Shown here: piece by piece, positions 1 to 5,892 of the stretch
How the letters are laid out: every line of letters begins with the position of its first letter
Position numbering within the stretch: the first letter of the stretch is position 1
Assembly (NCBI GenBank): GCA_001803705.1
Contig: MHDY01000042.1
Coordinates: 1-7,268, forward strand
Direction: 5' to 3'
DNA: 7,268 bases
Source: Nitrospirae bacterium GWC2_56_14
Lineage (GTDB): Bacteria; Nitrospirota; UBA9217
Position numbers and translations under genes: made by a program
Notes under the pieces: model-generated
Seen by the model: the letters and a program-made list of their open reading frames with translations, nothing else
Told to the model about the DNA's origin: nothing
Database searches by the model: none

Positions 1-7
1 TCACCAT
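1..7 (-). CDS. Possible first codons of the next operon gene (cut by window edge)
   Basis: Reading leftward, the ctaF stop codon TGA is followed after three bases by ATG GTG A, which runs off the window. The sequence GGTGA, which can pair with the anti-Shine-Dalgarno end of 16S rRNA, lies three bases before this ATG and overlaps the ctaF stop. That would suit a translationally coupled downstream gene. Only two codons are visible, so no product can be named. A missing oxidase part such as subunit II or a cytochrome c would fit the context, but this is a guess. Confidence 0.25.
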
Positions 8-10
8 AGT

Positions 11-295
11 TCACCGGTACCAGATATCGAAAAAAGTGAGCCCGATAATGACCGTCAGTGTCGCTATCGGGATAAGGAACATGAGTTTGAACAGCCTGCG
101 CTCATACTTGAGATGCATGAAGTACCAGAGTACCAGGCTTGCCTTGGTCGACGCGATCAAAATGGCCGTGAGCGTGCTGAATCTTCCCAGATGCATACCG
201 GCGGCCGTGATCGTTATCGTGGTAAGCGCAAGGAGCGAAAGCCAGACAGTCATGTAGGTTTTTGTCCTGCCTAAATGCACGATTTGTTCTTCCAT
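11..295 (-). CDS. ctaF: Cytochrome c oxidase subunit IV (CtaF/COX4_pro family)
   Basis: This is a small accessory subunit of the aa3-type oxidase in the inner membrane. In the bacterial subunit IV family it packs against subunits I and III and is thought to help assembly or stability; it carries no cofactor. The 94 residues form three membrane helices at roughly 14-34, 40-61 and 69-90. Between helices two and three is the family signature KASLVLWYFMHLKYE (51-65), with the typical Lys and FMHLK. The length is normal for the family. GGAG lies four bases before the ATG at 295. It is the fourth gene of the Sco-ctaD-ctaE-ctaF operon, separated from ctaE by 53 bases that hold a hairpin. Many oxidase operons end with this gene, but a possible further start codon follows within three bases of its stop. 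Confidence 0.88.
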   Translation of the reverse strand: MEEQIVHLGRTKTYMTVWLSLLALTTITITAAGMHLGRFSTLTAILIASTKASLVLWYFMHLKYERRLFKLMFLIPIATLTVIIGLTFFDIWYR

Positions 296-329
296 GTTTC
301 TCCATGGGTTGACGGTGGGGCGGATCGAA

Positions 330-347
330 AACCCGTCCCTACGGGTT
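330..347 (-). promoter_or_regulatory. Perfect hairpin between ctaE and ctaF
   Basis: In the mRNA the arms AACCCGT and ACGGGTT form a perfect 7-bp stem closed by the tetraloop AGGG. The stem starts one base after the ctaE stop codon and ends in TTTT, two of them inside the stem, followed by C. The U tract is too short for a strong rho-independent terminator. It could act as a partial terminator or as an RNA stability element that lowers or separates ctaF expression relative to ctaE. The fold is seen directly; the role is inferred. Confidence 0.5.
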
Positions 348-348
348 G

Positions 349-963
349 TTACGTGATCAAATAGAACAACGGGAACAGGTATATCCAGATAATATCCACA
401 AGATGCCAGTACAGGCCCGCGTTCTCCAGTTTGTTGAAACTTTCGCTTGAGACCGTGCCCCTGGCAGTGAATGACAAGACAACGGCGATCACGGCCATGC
501 CGATGACCACATGGATGCCGTGCAGCCCGGTCATGACGTAGTACAGGCCGTAGAACAGGATCTCGCCATGGCTCCGGGAGAGCAGTTCGGGCGAATTCGG
601 ATAGATCCCTTCATGGATATGGCCGCTCCACTCGAAGTACTTGTTCACGAGAAAGGCGAGGCCGAAGAGGATCGTGATCGTCTGCAAGACGATCGAGTAT
701 TTTATTCGTCCCTGTCGCAGGGCAACAATGGACAGCGCCATGGTGAGGCTGCTGGAGAGCAGGATAATGGTGTTGATCGCGCCGAGCGCGGTGCTCAGTC
801 CTTGAGCGGCGTTATGGAAATCCTGCGCGTACAGGGACCGGTACACGGCATAGAGCAGGAATAGTCCGCCGAAGAGCAGGATCTCCGTGAACAGGAACAG
901 CCACATGCCGAGCTTGGAGCCGGTGTAGTCGAAGTGTGCGCTTTGTACGATCTTATCGGACAT
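349..963 (-). CDS. ctaE: Cytochrome c oxidase subunit III (CtaE/CoxC)
   Basis: This is subunit III of the haem-copper oxidase, a cofactor-free inner-membrane subunit that stabilises subunit I and supports proton uptake during turnover. The 204 residues form five membrane helices (about 17-40, 59-83, 90-107, 135-163 and 183-203). That matches the short bacterial form lacking the first two helices of the mitochondrial protein. Family marks are visible: GMWLFLFTEILLF with Glu27, KYFEW with the conserved Glu111, a TGLHGIHVVIG stretch with His148 and His151, and the C-terminal YWHLVDIIWIYLFPLFYL motif. The ATG at 963 is preceded by a weak AGGG four bases away. It lies 73 bases after ctaD and 53 bases before ctaF and should be cotranscribed with both. 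Confidence 0.93.
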   Translation of the reverse strand: MSDKIVQSAHFDYTGSKLGMWLFLFTEILLFGGLFLLYAVYRSLYAQDFHNAAQGLSTALGAINTIILLSSSLTMALSIVALRQGRIKYSIVLQTITILFGLAFLVNKYFEWSGHIHEGIYPNSPELLSRSHGEILFYGLYYVMTGLHGIHVVIGMAVIAVVLSFTARGTVSSESFNKLENAGLYWHLVDIIWIYLFPLFYLIT

Positions 964-980
964 AAAACCCTAACTTTCAT

Positions 981-1002
981 CACGGAGACACAGGCACGGA
1001 GA
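981..1002. repeat. Short direct repeat CACGGAGA in the ctaD-ctaE gap
   Basis: The octamer CACGGAGA occurs at 981-988 and again at 995-1002, a 14-base period, within the 73 bases between ctaD and ctaE. Purine-rich CACGGAGACACAGG-like strings recur between genes in many environmental bacterial genomes, so this may be a fragment of a dispersed repeat. Only two copies are present here and no function is apparent. Confidence 0.35.
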
Positions 1003-1036
1003 AATACTAAACTAAACATGAAGCCGCCGTAAGATC

Positions 1037-2623
1037 TTACCTGAACGTATAGGGCCCCTTCGTGACCTCGGGCGTACTTTCGAAGTTCTCCGTCGGCGGA
1101 GGGGATGTTGTCTGCCATTCGAGCGTGGCCCCGTTCCAGGGGTTGTCGCCTGCTTTCTCTCCCCGGGAGAGCGAACGGAAAAAATTAAAGAACATCAATA
1201 ACACGCCGGTTGCGAGGATCCAGGACCCGATGGTCGAGATCAGGTGCCCTGTATGATAGTTCGGCAGATAATCATAATACCGCCGGGGCATGCCCTGCCA
1301 GCCGAGAATGAACATGGGAAAATAGAGTATGTTGAAACCAGTGAACAGGATGAGCCAGTAGATCCGCGCGAGCTTCTCGTTCATCAGCCTGCCGAACATC
1401 TTGGGATACCAGTAATGCAGCGCGGCGAAAAAGGCGAAGACCGTGCCGCCGAACATGACGTAATGGAAGTGGGCGACGATAAAGTAGGTGCCGTGCACAT
1501 GAACGTTTGTCGCAAGCGCCCCTTGCAAAAGCCCGGTGAGTCCGCCGATAGAAAAGAGGAATATGAAGCTGAGCGTGAACAGCATGGGAGAGTCGAGCTG
1601 GATCGATCCCTTGTACATGCTCGCTACCCAGTTGAAGACCTTGATGCCGCTCGGAACGGCCACGAGGAACGTGAGGAGCGAGAAGATCATGCGCGAGAAG
1701 TCGCTCATGCCGCTGGTGAACATGTGGTGGCCCCAGACCAGGTAGCCCAGGAGCGCGATGGCGATGCTCGAGAAAGCGATGGCTTTATAGCCGAATATGA
1801 TCCTCCGGGAGAATACGGGGATGATATCGGTTATCGCGCCCATGGCCGGAAGGATCATGATGTATACGGCAGGGTGCGAATAGATCCAGAACAGATGTTC
1901 GAACAGGATGGGGTCTCCGCCTTTGGCAGGGTCGAAGAACCCAATGCTGAAGCTGCGTTCGACCATGAGCAGGAGCAGGGTGATGGCGATGATCGGCGTG
2001 GCAAGGAGCTGGACCCAGGCGGTGGCGTAGAGCGACCACGTGAAGAGGGGCATGCGGAACCAGGTCATCCCCGGAGCGCGGAGGCGGTGGATCGTGGTGA
2101 TGAAGTTAAGCCCCGTGAGCGTCGACGAGATGCCGAGCAGGAAAACGCCGAAGACCGCCAGGGATACGTTCGTACCCGTGCGGACGCTGTAAGGCACATA
2201 GAAGGTCCAGCCCGTGTCGGGCGGGCCGCCTCCGGTGAAGAGCGAAGTGAGCACCACGACCGCACCGAAGAGGTAGAACCACCAGGACATGAGGTTCAAC
2301 CGCGGGAATGCCACGTCCTGGGCGCCGATCTGGAGGGGGAGCATGAAGTTCCCGAGGGTCGCCGGTATGCCGGGGATGATGAACAGGAAGATCATAATCA
2401 CGCCGTGGACCGTGAACAGGGCATTGTAGGTCTGGGCTGAAACAAACTGTCTGCCCGGAGCAATGAGCTCAAGCCGCATGGCGAGGCCGAGCAGCATACC
2501 GCACAAAAAGAACGTGAAGATAGACCCCAGGTACAGGAGGCCTATGCGCTTATGATCGGTCGAGAAGATCCAGCCGAAGATGCCGGAATATCTGCCCGGA
2601 GTATGATAAAAATTATTTTCCAT
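1037..2623 (-). CDS. ctaD: Cytochrome c oxidase subunit I, A2-type haem-copper oxidase (CtaD)
   Basis: This is the catalytic subunit. It reduces O2 to water at a haem a3-CuB centre with electrons from cytochrome c via low-spin haem a, and pumps protons across the inner membrane. The 528 residues suit twelve helices. Ligands are all present by comparison with the mitochondrial enzyme: low-spin haem His73 (TVHG) and His387; haem a3 His385 (AHFHYV); CuB His250, His299 and His300 (WGHHMF); and the His-Tyr crosslink partner Tyr254. The K-channel lysine is Lys328 (PSGIKVF). The D-channel entrance aspartate is Asp103 (GAQDVAFPR), with Asn110 following. Helix VI reads YSHPAVY (248-254): the A1-type glutamate is replaced by Ala252, and Tyr248-Ser249 form the A2-type substitute. 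The tail NPWNGATLEW...SPPP is typical of bacterial CtaD. No good ribosome binding site precedes the ATG; the Sco stop is 12 bases upstream, so translational coupling is likely. Confidence 0.97.
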   Translation of the reverse strand: MENNFYHTPGRYSGIFGWIFSTDHKRIGLLYLGSIFTFFLCGMLLGLAMRLELIAPGRQFVSAQTYNALFTVHGVIMIFLFIIPGIPATLGNFMLPLQIGAQDVAFPRLNLMSWWFYLFGAVVVLTSLFTGGGPPDTGWTFYVPYSVRTGTNVSLAVFGVFLLGISSTLTGLNFITTIHRLRAPGMTWFRMPLFTWSLYATAWVQLLATPIIAITLLLLMVERSFSIGFFDPAKGGDPILFEHLFWIYSHPAVYIMILPAMGAITDIIPVFSRRIIFGYKAIAFSSIAIALLGYLVWGHHMFTSGMSDFSRMIFSLLTFLVAVPSGIKVFNWVASMYKGSIQLDSPMLFTLSFIFLFSIGGLTGLLQGALATNVHVHGTYFIVAHFHYVMFGGTVFAFFAALHYWYPKMFGRLMNEKLARIYWLILFTGFNILYFPMFILGWQGMPRRYYDYLPNYHTGHLISTIGSWILATGVLLMFFNFFRSLSRGEKAGDNPWNGATLEWQTTSPPPTENFESTPEVTKGPYTFR

Positions 2624-2635
2624 TGTTTGCCGGCA

Positions 2636-3421
2636 TTATACCGAACCTCGTTTTTTCCTTGTTGTGATCATCAAATACGCAAAAAAGGACCCTACAAAGA
2701 GGACCACCACGGTCCCGACCACTTTCAATACGTTGAACACATAGGATTTTTTGAGCGGGTCGTAGCTGAAACAGTACATGAGCACCCGTCGTCCTGCTGA
2801 GCCGACCCTGCCCTCGGCTGCTTCGTTCACGGCCATGGTGATATCAAACGGAAGGAAGGTGGTTCCTTCGAGGTAGCGGACGATCTTGCCGCCCGGTGCT
2901 ACGACCACGAGCGTGACGGGATGGGAAAAATCGTGCTCACTGTCCCGCTGGAACTTGAAGCCGATGGAATCGGTAAATTGCCTCACCGCAGCAGCATCGC
3001 CGGTCAGGAATGTCCATTCCTTTGCAGGGAAAGGCCTGCCGATTGCCTTAAGGTAATTCCTTTTCTTGTCGAGGGCTATGGACGGCGTGTCCTTGTCATC
3101 GAAACTGAGCGTGATGACCTTGAAATCCCTGCCCGGCTTGACCATGTCGAGTTTGCCGAGGACCTCGGCAAGGCCGTTCAGCAGCATGGGACAGACGTGC
3201 ATGCAACCCAGGTAGACTGGGGCGATGATTGTGGGTCTATCAATGGCGTCCCTGAGATTGACACGACTGCCCTTCTCGTCCAGGAAGACGGCGTGAGCGG
3301 GGAGATTCTGCCCGAGTTTGTACTCCAGGGCAATATCGGCGGACGTGGCCGGGGATTCGTGGCCAAAGGCTGAGCCTGCTACGAGCAGTGCCGCAAGCGT
3401 CAGAGAAAAAAACGTGCTCAT
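2636..3421 (-). CDS. Sco1/SenC/PrrC-family copper chaperone with C-terminal membrane anchor
   Basis: Sco proteins are thioredoxin-fold, copper-binding proteins facing the periplasm that help load CuA (subunit II), or reduce its cysteines, in cytochrome oxidase. The 261-residue protein shows the copper ligands: CMHVC (Cys73, Cys77; the family CxxxC) and a distal His167 in FSHPVTLVV. A hydrophobic signal peptide covers about 1-20, with possible cleavage after AFG. A membrane helix at about 228-251 is followed by the basic tail TTRKKRG, so the anchor is C-terminal instead of the more usual N-terminal one. The frame is open to an ATG at 3520, but the ATG at 3421 is preferred. It has GGAG eight bases upstream and starts a signal peptide, while 3520 lies upstream of the predicted promoter. 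The signal peptide n-region has no Lys or Arg, which is unusual. It is first gene of the oxidase operon, 12 bases before ctaD. Confidence 0.9.
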   Translation of the reverse strand: MSTFFSLTLAALLVAGSAFGHESPATSADIALEYKLGQNLPAHAVFLDEKGSRVNLRDAIDRPTIIAPVYLGCMHVCPMLLNGLAEVLGKLDMVKPGRDFKVITLSFDDKDTPSIALDKKRNYLKAIGRPFPAKEWTFLTGDAAAVRQFTDSIGFKFQRDSEHDFSHPVTLVVVAPGGKIVRYLEGTTFLPFDITMAVNEAAEGRVGSAGRRVLMYCFSYDPLKKSYVFNVLKVVGTVVVLFVGSFFAYLMITTRKKRGSV

Positions 3422-3480
3422 GAAGGGATCTCCGGGTACCTGAGTTGTGGTGGATGCATAACAGTTCCGATGCTGTGATA

Positions 3481-3508
3481 AGAATATCCGAAAACAGAAA
3501 AAAGTCAA
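3481..3508 (-). promoter_or_regulatory. Sigma-70-like promoter for the Sco-cta operon
   Basis: On the minus strand TTGACT (3508-3503) and TATTCT (3486-3481) are separated by 16 bases that include a T-rich stretch. Transcription would start near 3475, leaving a leader of about 54 bases before the Sco ATG at 3421. This position also argues against the longer Sco start at 3520. Confidence 0.55.
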
Positions 3509-3538
3509 GAAGTCCTCCATTTACATGCTCATTCGACG

Positions 3539-3567
3539 TTGACGGTTTATGGTAAATCCGTTACTAT
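3539..3567 (+). promoter_or_regulatory. Sigma-70-like promoter for the lipoprotein-kinase operon
   Basis: TTGACG at 3539-3544 and TACTAT at 3562-3567 are separated by an ideal 17 bases, each with five of six consensus bases. Transcription would begin near 3574, about 37 bases before the lipoprotein ATG. The -35 elements of this promoter and the opposite one are only 30 bases apart, so one regulator bound between them could act on both operons. No clear operator palindrome was seen there. Confidence 0.6.
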
Positions 3568-3610
3568 ATTGTTGCCGTCTACCTGATAGGATCCGGAGGG
3601 GAAAGGCCTT

Positions 3611-3820
3611 ATGAAGAAAATCGCGCGAATATTGGCTGTGGCGGGATTACTCCTCCTGTCGGGCTGCAGCAGCGAAATGGCAAAACGTTCCGCCTATGAA
3701 TCGATGCGCTCAAAAGCGGAGATGGACTGCCGGCAGCACCCTGGTTCCGCCTGTCAGGATAGTAAAAGTTACGATGAATACCAGCGCAGCCTGGATAGGC
3801 GGAGCGAACCCGGAAAGTGA
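3611..3820 (+). CDS. Small predicted lipoprotein of unknown function
   Basis: The 69-residue precursor begins MKKIAR, continues with a hydrophobic stretch and ends its signal in the lipobox LSGC (16-19). Signal peptidase II would therefore cleave before Cys19, which is lipidated. The mature part is only about 51 residues, charged and polar, with two further cysteines (Cys40 and Cys48) that could form a disulfide in the periplasm, and a SYDEYQR motif at 53-59. Small proteobacterial lipoproteins with a similar CSSE...SYDEYQ layout exist as uncharacterised proteins; this resemblance is from memory. GGAGGG lies ten bases before the ATG. It is promoter-proximal and 81 bases ahead of the sensor kinase. 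Ser20 after the lipidated Cys suits outer-membrane sorting in enteric-type rules, if these apply here. A role as a cofactor or signal partner for the kinase is conjecture. Confidence 0.8.
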   Translation: MKKIARILAVAGLLLLSGCSSEMAKRSAYESMRSKAEMDCRQHPGSACQDSKSYDEYQRSLDRRSEPGK

Positions 3821-3901
3821 TGGGATGAGGCAGGAAGGTCAGGCGGTAACAGTTCGATCTCTCCGCCGGCGTTGTGCGACCGGTTCAACGAAAAGGATCC
3901 C

Positions 3902-5758
3902 ATGCTGCATTACTTATATGACAATACCGCCTCGGTGTTTAACCCGCTGACGCTCCAGACGCTGGTGGTAGCGCTGGGGCTGATCGTTCTCGGCATATAC
4001 GGGATGCTTCGGGAACAGGGGTCCCCGGTAAGCGTGGTTTTTTTTGTCCTGACACTCAGCATGGCTGTGTGGCTCTTCGCGTTTGCATGGATGTACAGCG
4101 CCATCGATGTGCATATCGCCCTGCGGTGGGCCAGGGTCGGCTATGTGGGCATCGCCTGTATTCCTGCCGCAGTCTACCATTTTAGTGCGCTGATCCTGCT
4201 GGATTTCGGAAAAAAGGTCAGAAAGCGCATACTGGCGGTCTGGATGCTCAGTGCGTGCTTCGTCACGCTGATCCTCACGACCGACATCATTATCGCATCA
4301 CTGGAACATCACTGGTGGGGTTATTACCCGAAGCTGGGCATCGCGAACATCCCCTTTGTTCTCTTTTTTTTCAGCATCGTCATCATTACGGTGCGCCGCT
4401 TCGCAGTGGAGTATGGCAAGGCCCGCAAAGGCACACTTCTCAGAATGCGCGCCAGGACCTTGCTGATCGCCATGACGACCGGCTACCTCGCTTCGTCCGA
4501 TTTTATCGCCTCCTTCGGCGTCCCGTGGTATCCCGTCGGAAACCTTGCAATACTCACCTTTATCATCCTCGCCGCCCGGGCAATATCCCGGTACCGGTTC
4601 ATGGCCATAACGCCTGCTTTCGCCGCCCGTCAGATCATTGATACCATGAACGATGCGCTGATCGTGCTCGACCCCGACGGGGTAGTGAGGCTGGTCAATC
4701 CGGCCACGTGCAAGCTCTTCACTTGCCAGGCGCAGGACCTCGTGGGCAAACGGCCCACCGACGGCTGCATGGCAAAAAGCATTGCCTTTGCCGAACAGCT
4801 GGAGTCGATCAGCCGGAGCGGGGCAGTCCGGAACACCGAGATCATTTTTGAGCCGCGGGAAGGCGTACGCCGGAACCTCACTCTGTCGATCTCGATCATG
4901 AGAAATCCCATCGGGGAACCCCTTGCCAGCGTTTGCGTAGCCGGAGATACTACCGACCGAAAACGCGCCGAGGAGGAGCGGGAAATGCTTATCTCCCAGC
5001 TCCGGGAAGCGAACCAGAAGCTGCAGGCCATGGATAAAATGAAGTCTGATTTTATTTCCGTGGTCTCCCACGAACTGCGCACCCCGCTTACGACCATCAA
5101 AGCGTTCATCGAACTGATCATCATGAAGCCGACTATGCCCGAGCAGCAGAAGAAGAAGCTTTTGAGCACCATCAACACCGAGACCGACCGGCTCGCGCGC
5201 CTTATCGCGGACCTTCTCGATCTGGCCAGGATAGAATCCGGTTCCATGAAGTGGCGGGTCGATGCGGTCTCCATCGAGGCCCTGGTAAGCGATGTCATTG
5301 CCGACATGGGGTTGTTCTTCGAGAATAAAGGGCTCCAGGTGACGACGAGCTTCAGCGCACCCCTGCCCGGTATTTCCGCGGACCGTGACCGCCTTGTTCA
5401 GGTCGTGACCAACCTTCTTTCCAATGCCGTCAAGTTCACGCCGGCAGGCGGTGCGATCCATGTCAGCCTGCGCCAGGAGTCCATTCCTGCTCCGCAGATC
5501 GTTGTCGAGGTGTCCGATACGGGCATGGGTATCCCGGCGGGTGATCTGGATACGATTTTTGAAAAGTTCCAGCGGTCGAGCGACGAGCTCAGCGCCGCGA
5601 TCGAGGGAACCGGACTTGGTCTCGCCATCGCCCGTCAGATCGTCGAATATCACGGTGGCCGGATCTGGGCTGCGAGCACGCACGGCAAGGGGAGTGTGTT
5701 CACCTTCACGTTGCCGCTGGCAGGGGGAAAAGACCCGGCCGTACCAGCGCAATCGTGA
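3902..5758 (+). CDS. Membrane sensor histidine kinase (7TM N-terminus, PAS, HisKA, HATPase_c)
   Basis: This is an inner-membrane sensor kinase that would autophosphorylate on His390 and pass the phosphate to a response regulator not present here. The N-terminus (about 15-230) has seven hydrophobic helices, as in the histidine-kinase 7TM domain family, with the HWWGYYPKLG loop at 137-146. A PAS-like domain spans about 241-355, followed by a short coiled-coil linker (356-380). The HisKA H-box is SHELRTP (389-395). The ATPase domain has the N-box NLLSNAVKF (Asn508), G1 DTGMGIP (539-545), F-box IFEKFQR and G2 GTGLGL (569-574), so it looks catalytically intact. The ATG at 3902 is chosen because AAGGA lies four bases upstream and the helix region starts properly. 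The in-frame TTG at 3872 has no binding site. It is second gene after the lipoprotein and divergent from the oxidase operon. The ligand sensed cannot be read from the sequence. Confidence 0.93.
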   Translation: MLHYLYDNTASVFNPLTLQTLVVALGLIVLGIYGMLREQGSPVSVVFFVLTLSMAVWLFAFAWMYSAIDVHIALRWARVGYVGIACIPAAVYHFSALILLDFGKKVRKRILAVWMLSACFVTLILTTDIIIASLEHHWWGYYPKLGIANIPFVLFFFSIVIITVRRFAVEYGKARKGTLLRMRARTLLIAMTTGYLASSDFIASFGVPWYPVGNLAILTFIILAARAISRYRFMAITPAFAARQIIDTMNDALIVLDPDGVVRLVNPATCKLFTCQAQDLVGKRPTDGCMAKSIAFAEQLESISRSGAVRNTEIIFEPREGVRRNLTLSISIMRNPIGEPLASVCVAGDTTDRKRAEEEREMLISQLREANQKLQAMDKMKSDFISVVSHELRTPLTTIKAFIELIIMKPTMPEQQKKKLLSTINTETDRLARLIADLLDLARIESGSMKWRVDAVSIEALVSDVIADMGLFFENKGLQVTTSFSAPLPGISADRDRLVQVVTNLLSNAVKFTPAGGAIHVSLRQESIPAPQIVVEVSDTGMGIPAGDLDTIFEKFQRSSDELSAAIEGTGLGLAIARQIVEYHGGRIWAASTHGKGSVFTFTLPLAGGKDPAVPAQS

Positions 5759-5781
5759 TCGCCCTGGTAGAGGGAGGAAGT

Positions 5782-5892
5782 ATGTCGAAGATGCGTTGCT
5801 ACTGTCCTGAATCGCGAATGTGTCGTTGGCTGCAAACAAACGAAAAAACCGCTCTTCTTTATTGGGTCAGCGATGTCCTTTGCGCCAGTTGA
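5782..5892 (+). CDS. Candidate 36-residue small protein after the kinase
   Basis: A short frame starts at ATG 5782, 23 bases after the kinase stop, preceded by a near-ideal Shine-Dalgarno AGGGAGGAAG with GGAGG four bases from the ATG. That is a stronger site than the kinase's own. The product begins MSKMRCYCPESRMCRW and has four cysteines (6, 8, 14 and 34) and several basic residues, with no membrane helix. Its last 34 bases overlap the 3' end of the convergent minus-strand gene, which is unusual for a conserved gene. It could be a genuine metal- or redox-binding small protein, the remains of a longer gene, or a chance frame behind a chance binding site. No family is recognised. Confidence 0.35.
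   Translation: MSKMRCYCPESRMCRWLQTNEKTALLYWVSDVLCAS
5843..5874 (-). terminator. Weak rho-independent terminator for the small membrane protein gene
   Basis: On the minus strand ATCGCT and AGCGGT form a 6-bp stem including one G-T pair, with a 15-base loop, followed by TTTTTT counting the last stem base. The stem starts inside the 3' end of the minus-strand gene and the stop codon falls in the loop. Because the stem is short and the loop long, it is only a modest candidate. No comparable terminator was seen for the plus-strand kinase operon. Confidence 0.3.

Noticed and set aside
1244..2440. 398-codon plus-strand open frame opposite ctaD
   Set aside because: It is fully antisense to the well-supported ctaD. 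Its product is rich in Arg, Glu and Asp with no domain, as expected for the reverse frame of a GC-rich membrane protein gene.
3452..3478. Inverted repeat ACAG/CTGT and direct repeat GATGC in the Sco leader
   Set aside because: The arms are four to five bases, too short to separate from chance.
3422..3520. 33-residue N-terminal extension of the Sco protein from ATG 3520
   Set aside because: It would place the start upstream of the predicted promoter and hide the signal peptide inside the protein. ATG 3421 has a good binding site.
3870..3890. Hairpin CGTTG/CAACG just before the kinase ribosome binding site
   Set aside because: A 5-bp stem with an 11-base loop is easily found by chance and has no supporting context.
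3872..3901. TTG start ten codons upstream for the kinase
   Set aside because: No Shine-Dalgarno precedes 3872, whereas AAGGA precedes the ATG at 3902.
4298..5839. 513-codon minus-strand open frame opposite the kinase
   Set aside because: It is antisense to the histidine kinase, whose motifs are all intact. The reverse frame shows no recognisable domain and no convincing ribosome binding site was seen.
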